In this document: piece by piece, positions 14,343 to 22,434 of the stretch
How the letters are laid out: the number at the start of each line of letters is the position of its first letter
Position numbering within the stretch: position 1 is the first letter of the stretch
Virus record (IMG/VR): IMGVR_UViG_3300032579_000032
Location: 1-44,189 of that record
Reading direction: 5' to 3' (one strand)
DNA from: a virus
DNA: 44,189 nucleotides
Translations under genes and position numbers: made by a program
Notes under the pieces: model-generated
Told to the model about the DNA's origin: nothing
Seen by the model: only the letters and a program-made list of their open reading frames with translations
Database searches by the model: none

Positions 14343-14762
14343 ATGACCACTACGTATTCAATTCAAACGTTAGTAGACGGTCCTCGTAACGTAGTTATTA
14401 AGTATGAAGGTACTTTAACATCGACAGATGCAACATACAAGCAAATCGTTCTTCCTTCTTTATTAAGTGATTTTGATATTAACGGAGTAAAGGCTAATCG
14501 CCTCCGTATTAACAAGATTATTTATGACGTTGAAGACCTTTTAACAGTTAACTTATTTTGGGAAGATACTACTCCTGCTAGTAATAAGATTATCTGGAAC
14601 TTGGCAGGTCGTGGTAAAGTAGAAGCTCGTCATTATGGTGGTATCATTAATAATGGTACACCTGCACCAACAGGCGGTATTACTTCAAGCTTTGATTATG
14701 AAGGAACAAGTCAAACATTGACTTTTACAATTGTTCTTGAATTGGTTAAACAACATACTTAA
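14343..14762 (+). CDS. Conserved structural protein (139 aa)
   Basis: The segment YKQIVLPSLLSDFDINGVKANRLRINKIIYDVEDLLTVNLFW, followed by GRGKVEARHYGGIINNG and a closing beta hairpin, is familiar from tail or neck regions of podophages, where it is listed as a structural or hypothetical protein. It lies downstream of the beta-sandwich protein with a GGGGC ribosome site and ends with TAATG into the next small gene. Confidence 0.6.
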   Translation: MTTTYSIQTLVDGPRNVVIKYEGTLTSTDATYKQIVLPSLLSDFDINGVKANRLRINKIIYDVEDLLTVNLFWEDTTPASNKIIWNLAGRGKVEARHYGGIINNGTPAPTGGITSSFDYEGTSQTLTFTIVLELVKQHT

Positions 14763-14914
14763 TGCAAACTAATCTAGACGCCAAAGAAATTCAACTTGTT
14801 GCCACCATCATTCGTGCTGATGGTAGTAAGGTGGAACTTGGCGTCATAGATTACTTTCATAAGAACCCAATCAAGAGAATTATTTGGAGAATTAAAACAT
14901 GGTTAGCCAAGTAA
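14762..14914 (+). CDS. Conserved small phage protein (50 aa)
   Basis: ATG at 14762 overlaps the upstream stop as TAATG; TAA ends at 14914. The sequence (NLDAKEIQLVATIIRADGSK, then VELGVIDYFHKNPIKRIIW) resembles a family of about 50 residues found in many podophage tail regions (strand, Asp-Gly turn, strand, then HKNP and a basic aromatic tail). The function is unknown. The following HNH gene begins inside its last codons. Confidence 0.6.
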   Translation: MQTNLDAKEIQLVATIIRADGSKVELGVIDYFHKNPIKRIIWRIKTWLAK

Positions 14915-15402
14915 AAATTTGTTCTAGATGTATTATAGAAAAAGATATTACTGGTTTCCATAAAAGGGCTAAGTCTAAAGACGGTTACGCTACAGCGTGT
15001 AAACAATGTATAAAAAAGCTAACTGATTCTTATTATAATAAAAATAAAGAAAAAGTAATTAAACAATCTTTAGAATATTATTATAATAATTTAGATAAAG
15101 CTAAGAAAACACAAAGACTCTGGGATGTAAACAATAAAGGCACTAGAAATGCCATTCGTGCAAAACGACGGGCAACTAAGCTTTTAGCGACCCCTTCCTG
15201 GGCTAATTTAACTGCTATAAGATGTAAATATCAATTAGCTGCTATGTTAAATAAAGAAGGTCTTGAAGCGTGGCATGTAGACCATATTGTACCTTTGCAA
15301 GGTGTAAATGTTTGTGGATTACATGTTGAATATAATTTAAGAGTTATTCCTGCAAAGGAAAACTTATCGAAAGGCAATAAACATGGCTACATTACTAGTT
15401 AA
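14899..15402 (+). CDS. HNH homing endonuclease (167 aa)
   Basis: The N-terminus has a zinc finger (CSRC at residues 8-11 and CKQC near 34-37), then a long basic linker (YYNKNKEKVIKQSLEYYYNN). The C-terminus holds the HNH core AWHVDHIVPLQGVNVCGLHV and NLRVIPAKENLSKGNK. Such enzymes nick or cut DNA and spread their own gene. The start overlaps the 50-residue gene by 16 bases, and the end overlaps the next tail gene by 20. It is more AT-rich than its neighbours, which fits insertion as a mobile gene. Confidence 0.85.
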   Translation: MVSQVKICSRCIIEKDITGFHKRAKSKDGYATACKQCIKKLTDSYYNKNKEKVIKQSLEYYYNNLDKAKKTQRLWDVNNKGTRNAIRAKRRATKLLATPSWANLTAIRCKYQLAAMLNKEGLEAWHVDHIVPLQGVNVCGLHVEYNLRVIPAKENLSKGNKHGYITS

Positions 15403-15748
15403 CACTGGTCGTGCCATTATTACCAACCGCCTCATTGGAAGTGGAACAGCCCCCAATTATGTAGCATGGGGAACTGGTGCTGGTACTACTGGTGCAACAG
15501 ATACAACTTTATTTACTGAAGTAACTCCTCGTGTTTTAGGGACAGCTACTCAGGTAACTACTTCAACAACTAACGATACATTACAAGTTGTAGGTACACA
15601 AACTGCTGGTACAGGTGAGACAATCACCAATGCTGGTTTGTTTGATGCTTCTACTTCTGGTAACTTGTTTGTTAAGGGTGACTTTACAGGTATTGCTTTA
15701 AATTCAGGCGATTCCATTCAGTTTACTTTTAAAGTTCAATTTAGTTAA
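15383..15748 (+). CDS. Tail-region structural protein (121 aa)
   Basis: The sequence (LLVNTGRAIITNRLIGSGTAP then NYVAWGTGAGTTGATDTTL) matches the pattern of small tail proteins that precede fibre genes in many phages: Gly/Thr-rich, with a GETITNAGLFDAST segment and a final strand (IQFTFKVQFS). ATG 15383 lies inside the end of the HNH gene, behind AAAGG, so the mobile gene left the start intact. It is probably a fibre attachment or baseplate-type component. Confidence 0.65.
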   Translation: MATLLVNTGRAIITNRLIGSGTAPNYVAWGTGAGTTGATDTTLFTEVTPRVLGTATQVTTSTTNDTLQVVGTQTAGTGETITNAGLFDASTSGNLFVKGDFTGIALNSGDSIQFTFKVQFS

Positions 15749-15761
15749 TATTTAGGATATT

Positions 15762-18206
15762 ATGGCTTTTATTTTAGCAGATCGGGTTAAAGAATCTACC
15801 ATTGTTGTAGGCACAGGAGCAGCTACTCTGCTTGGTGCTGCTTCAGGTTATCAATCCTTTTCTGCTGGAATAGGAGTCAGCAACACAACGTATTATACCA
15901 TTGCCGATCAAACTGGCGTAGATTGGGAAGTCGGCCTTGGTACTTTAGATGTTACAGGTTTAGTTTTAACTAGAACTACGGTATTATCTTCTTCAAACGC
16001 AGGAGCTTTAGTTAGTTTTCCTGCAGGTACTAAAGATGTATGGTGTGACTATACCGCCACTAAAGCAGTGTACAAAGATATAAATAACTTAGTAACACTA
16101 GCTGCTCCAACAACTACAGCAGCTTCTTTAAACCTTCCACAAGGTCCTCAACCTACTTCAAGTAATACAGGTGATATTTGGTCCACTGCTGAAGGTCTTT
16201 ACTATCATAATACTACTTATATTACTGCCTTAGATATTGGTGATAATACCGTAGGTACTTTAACAACTCCTACTATTACTGTTACAGGTAGCGGAGCAAC
16301 CATAAATGCTTCTTCAGTAGAAGCAGTATTATATTCTTTACCTAATTGGTTAGGAAACTTACAAAAGTATTTAATCCCTGCTGCAACAGGTTTAGCCCTT
16401 ACAGACCAAGCTGCTAATTATTTAGTTGTTAATTACAACTCAGGCAGTCCTATATACGCTATAACAACTAACGTAGCTACTATTGATAACTCCAGTATTG
16501 TAGGAGCAGCTTTATTATGGCGTAACGGTACTCAGGTACATTATCAACCTATTGATTGGGGTCGTTCTGCGGCCTCACGTCTTAACCGTAGATTAGTACA
16601 AACTAACCGTTACCAATGGGCTTCAGGGCTTGCACTAGGGGAGTCTACAGGAAGAATTATTACCTGTACTGCTGGTGTGGTTTGGTATGGCGTAACTTCA
16701 TATAGTGAAGCATTAACAGATTCATCTTCTTCTAATTCTGAGTTTTGGTATCACTCTGCAGGTGTTTGGACAAGCTCTACAGTATCAACATATAACAATA
16801 CGCAATATGATAATGGCACAAACCTTGTATCAACAGGTGGTCCAAACTATGTAGTAAACTGGGTTTACCGTTATTTAGACGGAGCAAGTTTACCTAAATT
16901 AGCTTATATATTAGGTAGTGCTAACTATAATTTAGCACAAGCACAGGCATCTACTACTCCTACGCCTCCTCCTATTTTGTCAACAATGGCAATATTAGTA
17001 GGACGTATTATTGTTAAAACAAATGCTGCTACTGCTACACAGATTGATTCAGCATTTACTCAAGTATTCTCAGGCACTACTGTAACTAACCATAATGACC
17101 TTGCTAACATTCAAGGTGGTGACGCTACCCCTAACTATTATCATTTATCATTAACAGATTACACTGGTAACGGTACTGGTACTTTAGTTAGGACAACAAG
17201 CCCTACTTTAGTAACTCCCTTGTTAGGAACACCTACATCAGCTACGTTAACTAACGCTACTGGGTTGCCTTTAACAACAGGTGTAACTGGTATTTTACCT
17301 GTATTAAACGGTGGTACAGGAGTAACAACAAGTACTGGTTCTGGTAATAATGTACTAAGTACAAGCCCTACATTAGTTACCCCTATTCTAGGAACACCTA
17401 CCTCAGCTACATTAACTAACGCTACTGGCCTTCCTGTAAGTACAGGTATTAGTGGTTTAGGTACTGGTGTAGCTACTGCTCTTGGGGTTGCTGTAGCTTC
17501 TGCAGGCTCTTTTGTAGTTAACGGTAACTCATTAGGGACACCTTCTAGTGGTACACTAACCAATGTTACAGGTCTTCCTTTAACAACTGGTGTTACTGGT
17601 ATACTACCTGTAGCCAATGGTGGGACAGGCTCTAACACACTAACAGCTAATAACGTATTGTTAGGTAATGGTACTTCTGCGTTACAAGTAGTAGCCCCAG
17701 GTACTTCAGGTAACGTTCTTACTTCTAACGGTACTACATGGTCTTCTACTACTCCTTCAGGAGGTGGTGCGACAATTACACCTACCACAACCAATGCAAC
17801 ATATTATATCATTGGTACTCCTTCAACATCAGGTACTAATACAGCAGATTATATTTCTAATACCAACGTTGTTTCATACAATGCTTCAACAGGTGCTTTA
17901 ACTGCTGTTTCAGTAGCTGGTACTTCTGATGAGCGTTTAAAGAAAGATTGGAAAGATTTACCTTCTACATTTTTAGCTAAATTATCTAAAGTAAAACATG
18001 GTATCTTTACTCGTATTAGTAGCGGTAACATAGAGCCTGGTGTATCAGCACAGTCTTTACAATTAGTATTACCTGAAGCAGTTATTGAAGGCGAAGACGG
18101 TATGTTAGCTGTTAACTATGGTGGTGCTGCTTTAGTGGCTGCTATTGAACTAGCTAAAGAAGTACAAGCTTTACGTGCTGAAATTGAATTACTGAAAGCT
18201 AAATAA
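15762..18206 (+). CDS. Tail fibre with C-terminal S74 chaperone domain
   Basis: An 814-residue fibre, probably the main receptor-binding fibre. The first 120 residues resemble fibre-base domains (WEVGLGTLDVTGLVLTRTTV). The middle is beta-rich, and residues about 470-640 hold repeats built on LVTPLLGTPTSATLTNATGL and GILPVLNGGTG. The last 93 residues begin with SDERLKKDW (S722), the hallmark of the peptidase S74 intramolecular chaperone, which trimerises the fibre and then cuts itself off; they end in a coiled coil (AKEVQALRAEIELLKAK). A TAGGATATT ribosome site precedes the ATG. It ends TAATG into the next gene. Confidence 0.85.
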   Translation: MAFILADRVKESTIVVGTGAATLLGAASGYQSFSAGIGVSNTTYYTIADQTGVDWEVGLGTLDVTGLVLTRTTVLSSSNAGALVSFPAGTKDVWCDYTATKAVYKDINNLVTLAAPTTTAASLNLPQGPQPTSSNTGDIWSTAEGLYYHNTTYITALDIGDNTVGTLTTPTITVTGSGATINASSVEAVLYSLPNWLGNLQKYLIPAATGLALTDQAANYLVVNYNSGSPIYAITTNVATIDNSSIVGAALLWRNGTQVHYQPIDWGRSAASRLNRRLVQTNRYQWASGLALGESTGRIITCTAGVVWYGVTSYSEALTDSSSSNSEFWYHSAGVWTSSTVSTYNNTQYDNGTNLVSTGGPNYVVNWVYRYLDGASLPKLAYILGSANYNLAQAQASTTPTPPPILSTMAILVGRIIVKTNAATATQIDSAFTQVFSGTTVTNHNDLANIQGGDATPNYYHLSLTDYTGNGTGTLVRTTSPTLVTPLLGTPTSATLTNATGLPLTTGVTGILPVLNGGTGVTTSTGSGNNVLSTSPTLVTPILGTPTSATLTNATGLPVSTGISGLGTGVATALGVAVASAGSFVVNGNSLGTPSSGTLTNVTGLPLTTGVTGILPVANGGTGSNTLTANNVLLGNGTSALQVVAPGTSGNVLTSNGTTWSSTTPSGGGATITPTTTNATYYIIGTPSTSGTNTADYISNTNVVSYNASTGALTAVSVAGTSDERLKKDWKDLPSTFLAKLSKVKHGIFTRISSGNIEPGVSAQSLQLVLPEAVIEGEDGMLAVNYGGAALVAAIELAKEVQALRAEIELLKAK
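17186..17640 (+). repeat. Internal repeats in the tail-fibre gene
   Basis: Three imperfect direct repeats (roughly 17186-17330, 17352-17470 and 17521-17640) encode LGTPTSATLTNATGLP-type units followed by GILPV(L/A)NGGTG in two of them. The DNA similarity is high enough to allow recombination between copies and change fibre length. Confidence 0.65.
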
Positions 18207-19258
18207 TGTTCGGACACTTTCCGAATTCAGGTGCTCCTATATCAGGACTAGCTAGTAAATTATACAAACAATCTTTAACATATTTAGTTACTAGTATTGT
18301 TAGTATTTTTTCAAGCCATGTTTTTCCTAAAGTTTTATCTGTATCAGTAACAGCTACATTAAGCTATGTAAGGGCTATTAGTAAATTAATGACTACTGTT
18401 ACAGAAATGACAATAGTAATATTAACAGAAATAGGATTACATTTAATTGCTTTATCTAAAGTAGTAACTGGTAGTTTTACTATAACAAAAGCTATTAGCA
18501 TAACTAAAACAATATCTTCTACAGCTACAGTCGCTTTAGTTAAATTAATTAGTTTAATTAAGTCTATTAGCCCTACAGTTATTATTTTATTAAAAACAAC
18601 CAGTGCACGTTTTAAAACTTTAACAATAACTGTAACAACTACTGTAATTAAATTAATAAGTAGGCTTATTACTTTATTTGTATTTATTAGTGGAACACCT
18701 TTGTATGCTCAATTAAGTGGCATAGTTAATGATGCTGTGCTTAATTTAGAAGTAATTAACGGTAATATATCAGCATATGCTAATGCTTATTACTTACAGT
18801 TATTTAAACAAGTTAATAAAATTACTAATATATCTGTAACAAGTACTTCTATTATTTTAAGAACTTGGTTAAGAACTTTAACTGTTTTAAGCACTGCCGT
18901 AATAAGCCTTAAAAAACAAATTAATAAGATATTAAATATTACTGAAGTAACTGTAGATACGTTACTTGAAATAGGACAACATGTATTATTATTTGCTATA
19001 AGCGTAACAGCAGGGGTAAGCATTAAAAAGGGTATAAATAAGTTGCTTTTTGCGTCAAGTTATGTTATAATAAAACTATCCAAGTTTTTACCTAAAACAT
19101 TAATAGTGTTAGTAACTGGCTTTACAAGTATGGTATCACAAGTTTCTCCTATATTTGGAGCAATTTCAAGTAATGTATATTATGCTATCCAGCGAGTACG
19201 CAAGATAGATTTGGTTAAAATTAGGACTATTTTCTTGGACAAAAATAATGGCAAATAG
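18206..19258 (+). CDS. Hydrophobic Thr/Val/Ile repeat protein (350 aa), unknown function
   Basis: The product consists of imperfect units of roughly 22-30 residues. Each has a Ser/Thr/Val strand (SVSVTATLSYV, TISSTATVALV, TLTITVTTTVI, ISVTSTSIIL, AISVTAGVSI) followed by a Lys-bearing hydrophobic turn such as K-L-I-S or K-Q-I-N-K. There are few acidic residues and almost no aromatic ones. It starts MFGHFPNSGAPISGLA. The alternation favours a solenoid or stacked-strand fibre more than membrane helices, but membrane insertion cannot be excluded. I recall similar repeats in tail regions of other phages, without a function. It overlaps the fibre gene and the next gene. Confidence 0.6.
   Translation: MFGHFPNSGAPISGLASKLYKQSLTYLVTSIVSIFSSHVFPKVLSVSVTATLSYVRAISKLMTTVTEMTIVILTEIGLHLIALSKVVTGSFTITKAISITKTISSTATVALVKLISLIKSISPTVIILLKTTSARFKTLTITVTTTVIKLISRLITLFVFISGTPLYAQLSGIVNDAVLNLEVINGNISAYANAYYLQLFKQVNKITNISVTSTSIILRTWLRTLTVLSTAVISLKKQINKILNITEVTVDTLLEIGQHVLLFAISVTAGVSIKKGINKLLFASSYVIIKLSKFLPKTLIVLVTGFTSMVSQVSPIFGAISSNVYYAIQRVRKIDLVKIRTIFLDKNNGK
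19043..19071 (+). promoter_or_regulatory. Possible internal promoter
   Basis: TATAAT (19066-19071) is preceded by TATGT, as in the promoters at 5680 and 13296, and TTGCTT lies 17 bases upstream (19043-19048). The -35 is weak. It lies inside the repeat-protein gene and would serve the genes from 19248 on. Confidence 0.45.
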
Positions 19259-19565
19259 CTTTACATACAAAATAACTAGTGAGAATGAGTTATTTACTTT
19301 TAATTATAGCCAAGTAATAGGGCCTGCAGAGACCATTGTTTCTGCTACTTGTGCAGCTATTACTTTAAACGGTATAGACCCTACTCCTTCCGCTATATTA
19401 TCAGGAACACCTATTATTAGTGGTTCTAATGTATCTCAGCGTGTCTACAATGGTTTAAATGAAGTTACTTATCGTTTAGAAATGACAGCAACAACTTCCT
19501 ATGGTAATGTATACACAGCCGTTGGAGATTTACCTGTTTACACAGCAGATTCTAGTTTAATTTAA
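19248..19565 (+). CDS. Ig-like tail protein, possible fibre-tail adaptor (105 aa)
   Basis: The sequence (FTFNYSQVIGPAETIVSATC, then PSAILSGTPIISGSNVSQRV and TYRLEMTATTSYGN) has the strand pattern of small immunoglobulin-like phage proteins that are often annotated as fibre-tail adaptors. It overlaps the end of the repeat-protein gene by 11 bases. Assignment is by resemblance and position only. Confidence 0.5.
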   Translation: MANSFTYKITSENELFTFNYSQVIGPAETIVSATCAAITLNGIDPTPSAILSGTPIISGSNVSQRVYNGLNEVTYRLEMTATTSYGNVYTAVGDLPVYTADSSLI

Positions 19566-19566
19566 T

Positions 19567-19854
19567 ATGTCATACACACCTAGTTATCTAAGAGGGGATT
19601 GGAAAGCTCTTTGTGATGTTTGTGGAAGACAAGTTAAAGCTTCTGAGCTTAGGCAACGTTGGGACGGTTTTAAAGTCGATGACCGTTGTTGGGAGCCTAG
19701 ACAGCCCCAAGATTTTGTAAGAGGCGTAGCAGATTATCAAGCTCCTCCTTTTACTAGACCTGAGCCAGAATGGATTTTTATTGAAATACTACCTCAAAAC
19801 GACAATTTAAAAGTTGTCAATGGGTATGAATTTAACACACAACTTTTAGGATAA
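19567..19854 (+). CDS. Zinc-finger-like conserved tail-region protein (95 aa)
   Basis: The N-terminal part reads GDWKALCDVCGRQVKASELR, followed by RWDGFKVDDRCWEPRQPQDF. This is a family widespread next to phage tail genes. Members usually have two Cys pairs; here the third Cys is replaced by Asp (DDRC in place of CxxC), which could weaken or alter metal binding. The C-terminal half is Pro-rich (DYQAPPFTRPEPEW). The function is unknown; a minor virion or assembly role is likely from context. Confidence 0.6.
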   Translation: MSYTPSYLRGDWKALCDVCGRQVKASELRQRWDGFKVDDRCWEPRQPQDFVRGVADYQAPPFTRPEPEWIFIEILPQNDNLKVVNGYEFNTQLLG

Positions 19855-19857
19855 ACT

Positions 19858-20478
19858 ATGGGCTATCCATTATTTACAAACAATGCAGCGACAGGGTTGG
19901 TAACACCAATTTCGTCTTCTGCCACAACGCTTACCGTTAATGGTGGTTCAGGGTCTTTATTTCCTAGTCCTATTAGTGGTAATTGGTTTATGTTGACTTT
20001 AATTAGTCAGTCTTCAGGTAACATGGAGATTGTACAATGTACTGCTAGAAGTGGTGATACATTTACTATTGTTCGTGCTCAAGAAGGAACTACAGCACAG
20101 GCTTTTGCTACTAGCGATGCTGTACAGCTTCGTATTACTGCAGGAGGTTTAAACGCTTTTTCTAACCCTACTACAGTTAATAGCGTCGCTGCAGGAACAG
20201 GTATTGGAGTATCTTCTGCTACAGGTAATGTAACTATTAGTAATACAGGCGTTACTAATCTAAACGCAGGTGCTGGAATTTCTGTATCATCTAATACAGG
20301 TACGGTTACTATTAGTAACACAAGCACTACTGCTGCTTCTTTAGTAACAGCTAACTTTACTGTACAACAAGTAAGCGGTAAACTTTATTTCTATTATGGA
20401 GCTACTCAGATTGCTTCATTAGATTCGTCTGGTAACTTTACTTCATTGGCTTCTGTAGTCAGTGCAGGCACACCTTAA
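19858..20478 (+). CDS. Tail fibre-like structural protein (206 aa)
   Basis: The N-terminal 90 residues form a beta-rich unit (ATTLTVNGGSGSLFPSPISG, MEIVQCTARSGDTFTIVRAQ) found at the start of many phage tail fibres. It is followed by repeats of the VAAGTGIGVSSATGNVTISN type and a short C-terminal tip. It may attach to the main fibre or form a second short fibre. The start ATG 19858 overlaps no gene and follows TAGGATAAACT. Confidence 0.6.
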   Translation: MGYPLFTNNAATGLVTPISSSATTLTVNGGSGSLFPSPISGNWFMLTLISQSSGNMEIVQCTARSGDTFTIVRAQEGTTAQAFATSDAVQLRITAGGLNAFSNPTTVNSVAAGTGIGVSSATGNVTISNTGVTNLNAGAGISVSSNTGTVTISNTSTTAASLVTANFTVQQVSGKLYFYYGATQIASLDSSGNFTSLASVVSAGTP

Positions 20479-20498
20479 TTTTTAGGAGTTAATTAAAT

Positions 20499-21155
20499 AT
20501 GGCATCAACATCAATTGGTAGCACAGGGGTAATCTTTCCTGATGCTACAACACTTGCAACATCTGCAGGTATTATTCCTGGTATAAAAGGACAAGCCTTC
20601 ACAGCTAACGGTACTTTTACTATCCCTGCTGGTGTAACAGCTTTAAAAGTTACAGTAGTTGGAGGCGGTGCTAACGGTGTAGCAGGAACTTCTGGAGACG
20701 GTGGTGGAAATAGTGGGGGTGGTGGTAATGGAGGGGCAGGAAGTGGTGTTGCTATATCTTATTTAACTTCACTTACTAGTGGAAATACTTTGGCTATTAC
20801 TGTCGGAGCAGCAGGAGGAACATCAAAAGCAGCCTCTGGAACCCAAACAATAACAACTATACAAGCATCTACAGCAGGTGGTAGTGGTGGCTCAATAAAT
20901 ATGATTTCTGTAAGCGGAACAGCAGGAGGGACTAATGCTAGTGGACTGGATTTGGCTGGTGGTGGTGGTTCTAGTTTCGGCGGTGGTGGTGGCGGCGGTA
21001 TTGGCGGCTATGGTAGTGGCGGTGGCGGTGCTGGCGGTGCTGGTGGATATGGTGGTGGTGGCGGTGGCGGAGGTGGTGGTGGAGCAGGTGGCGCAGGTGG
21101 GCCAGGTGGTGGTGGCGGCAGTGGCGGTGCTGGAATTGTAATAATTGAATGGTAA
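20499..21155 (+). CDS. Glycine-rich tail tip or adhesin (218 aa)
   Basis: After a fibre-type start (STSIGSTGVIFPDATTLATS) comes a domain typical of phage tail-tip proteins (GTFTIPAGVTALKVTVVGGG, GNTLAITVGAAGGTSKA). The last 60 residues are almost only Gly with some Ala, Ser and Tyr, closing with AGIVIIEW. Such runs can form polyglycine-type helix bundles, as in the T-even gp38-type adhesins, and the domain is known from many tail proteins. It is probably a receptor-contact part. The DNA here is GC- and G-rich on the plus strand, unlike the rest of the genome. Confidence 0.7.
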   Translation: MASTSIGSTGVIFPDATTLATSAGIIPGIKGQAFTANGTFTIPAGVTALKVTVVGGGANGVAGTSGDGGGNSGGGGNGGAGSGVAISYLTSLTSGNTLAITVGAAGGTSKAASGTQTITTIQASTAGGSGGSINMISVSGTAGGTNASGLDLAGGGGSSFGGGGGGGIGGYGSGGGGAGGAGGYGGGGGGGGGGGAGGAGGPGGGGGSGGAGIVIIEW

Positions 21156-21168
21156 TGGGATAAATAAA

Positions 21169-21438
21169 ATGACAACTCAAAATTACTTAATGGTTGAAAA
21201 CGGTGTAGTAGATAATATTTCTATTTGGGATGGTGATGTTAATACTTGGACACCCCCAGCAGATGCTACGATGTTAATTCAAGCTACAACAAATGCAATT
21301 ATTTGGACTGCTGTAATAACAGATAAAAAGATTACTGATTGGGTTCTTACAGAAGTTATGGGTGCTGGCGATATTGGCTTTACTTATAACGGTACATTAG
21401 TAACAACTAATCAACCTAAACCAGCTATTCCAGCTTAA
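21169..21438 (+). CDS. Tail-region hypothetical protein (89 aa)
   Basis: ATG 21169 (MTTQNYLMVENGVVDNISIW) is chosen over a TTG 24 bases upstream that lies inside the adhesin gene. The sequence NYLMVENGVVDNISIWDGDVNTW followed by a Pro-rich end is common in small proteins after fibre genes; they may be assembly helpers, but no role is proven. Confidence 0.55.
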   Translation: MTTQNYLMVENGVVDNISIWDGDVNTWTPPADATMLIQATTNAIIWTAVITDKKITDWVLTEVMGAGDIGFTYNGTLVTTNQPKPAIPA

Positions 21439-21453
21439 CCGAAAGTATTAAGT

Positions 21454-21681
21454 ATGCCTGATCCACTAGAAACCCGTGTAGTACGCCTTGAAGTTACACA
21501 AGCTAACCACGCAGAAGACATTAAAGAACTTCGTGATACCACTGTTGATTTAGCTAGTACTATGCACTCAATAGAAAAGAATCTATCTCAGATTAAGTAT
21601 ATTGCTGTGGGGGCTTTAGTGGTTATTGTTGCACAAACTATCGGCTTAGATAAAGCTGTTCGTATTTTATTTGGAAGCTAA
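21454..21681 (+). CDS. Coiled-coil and membrane protein (75 aa), possible holin or haemolysin-XhlA-like
   Basis: The first 45 residues form a coiled coil (RVVRLEVTQANHAEDIKELRD), and the C-terminal 28 residues hold one transmembrane segment (YIAVGALVVIVAQTIGL). This layout (coiled coil, then a membrane anchor) is that of XhlA-type proteins, which aid lysis in some phages. It lies far from the lysis cassette at 30496-31732, so a lysis role is uncertain. A tail-anchored virion protein is the alternative. Confidence 0.5.
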   Translation: MPDPLETRVVRLEVTQANHAEDIKELRDTTVDLASTMHSIEKNLSQIKYIAVGALVVIVAQTIGLDKAVRILFGS

Positions 21682-21684
21682 CTA

Positions 21685-22434
21685 ATGTCTACAACGTTTA
21701 CTGTAACTCGTGATCAGATTATTCAACTTGCACTTCGTAAGTTAGGTGTTCTTGAACTAGGAGACACACCTGATGCAGCAACGACTGCCAATGCTTCTTT
21801 AGCTTTAAATCTTTTAGTCAAGCAAATGGCTACGCAGGGTTTAAAGATATGGAAAGTAAACGAACTTAGCATTTCAATTATTAACGGGCAGACTTCATAC
21901 TCTATAGGACCTGCTAGTCTAAACCCTGCTACAGCTTTAGATACAGCCAAGCCTTTAAAGGTTATCCAAGCATGGCTACGTCAGTACACTGTATCGCCTC
22001 CTATTGATACACCTATGCAGATTCTTAGTAAGCAAGAATATGACACATTAGGTTCTAAGTTTTCTACAGGTGTTGCTAACTCTATATATTGTAATGTACG
22101 GCAAAACTGGAGTGACTTATATGTCTATTTAACTCCTGATCAAAATGCCGCATCACAGTATCAATTGTTCTTTGTATGTCAACAACCAATGGATGACGTT
22201 AATACAGGTAGTCAAGTCCCTGACTTTCCTGCTGAGTGGATGAATACATTAGTATGGAATTTAGCTGATCAACTCGCTATTGAATACTCTGTACCACAGA
22301 ATCATCGTCAAGAGATTGCTGCTAGAGCTAAAACATATCAAGACCAGTTATGTGATTGGGACGTTGAAGCTACTTCTACATTCTTTCAAGCTGATCTTCG
22401 TATGGCTAATACAACCTTTGGAAGGCCTAACTAA
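21685..22434 (+). CDS. P22 gp4-like tail accessory (DNA stabilisation) protein
   Basis: The product (249 aa) starts FTVTRDQIIQLALRKLGVLELGDTP and continues with ALNLLVKQMATQGLKIW. This N-terminal series is shared by P22 gp4-type head-completion proteins, which bind the portal after packaging and keep DNA in. The rest carries NWSDLYVYLTPDQNAASQYQLFF and a Trp-containing helix (FPAEWMNTLVWNLADQLA). Position directly before a gp10-like gene strengthens the call. It overlaps the next gene by one base. Confidence 0.75.
   Translation: MSTTFTVTRDQIIQLALRKLGVLELGDTPDAATTANASLALNLLVKQMATQGLKIWKVNELSISIINGQTSYSIGPASLNPATALDTAKPLKVIQAWLRQYTVSPPIDTPMQILSKQEYDTLGSKFSTGVANSIYCNVRQNWSDLYVYLTPDQNAASQYQLFFVCQQPMDDVNTGSQVPDFPAEWMNTLVWNLADQLAIEYSVPQNHRQEIAARAKTYQDQLCDWDVEATSTFFQADLRMANTTFGRPN

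Noticed and set aside
17159-17794. 211-codon minus-strand frame opposite the tail fibre
   Set aside because: It mirrors the Thr/Gly/Val repeats of the fibre gene, giving a Pro/Val-rich product with no ribosome site; it is a shadow.
15762-21155. Diversity-generating retroelement acting on the fibre genes
   Set aside because: No reverse transcriptase gene and no template/variable repeat pair with adenine-specific differences were seen.
20971-21180. His-rich minus-strand frame
   Set aside because: It is the antisense reading of the poly-glycine codons of the adhesin gene.
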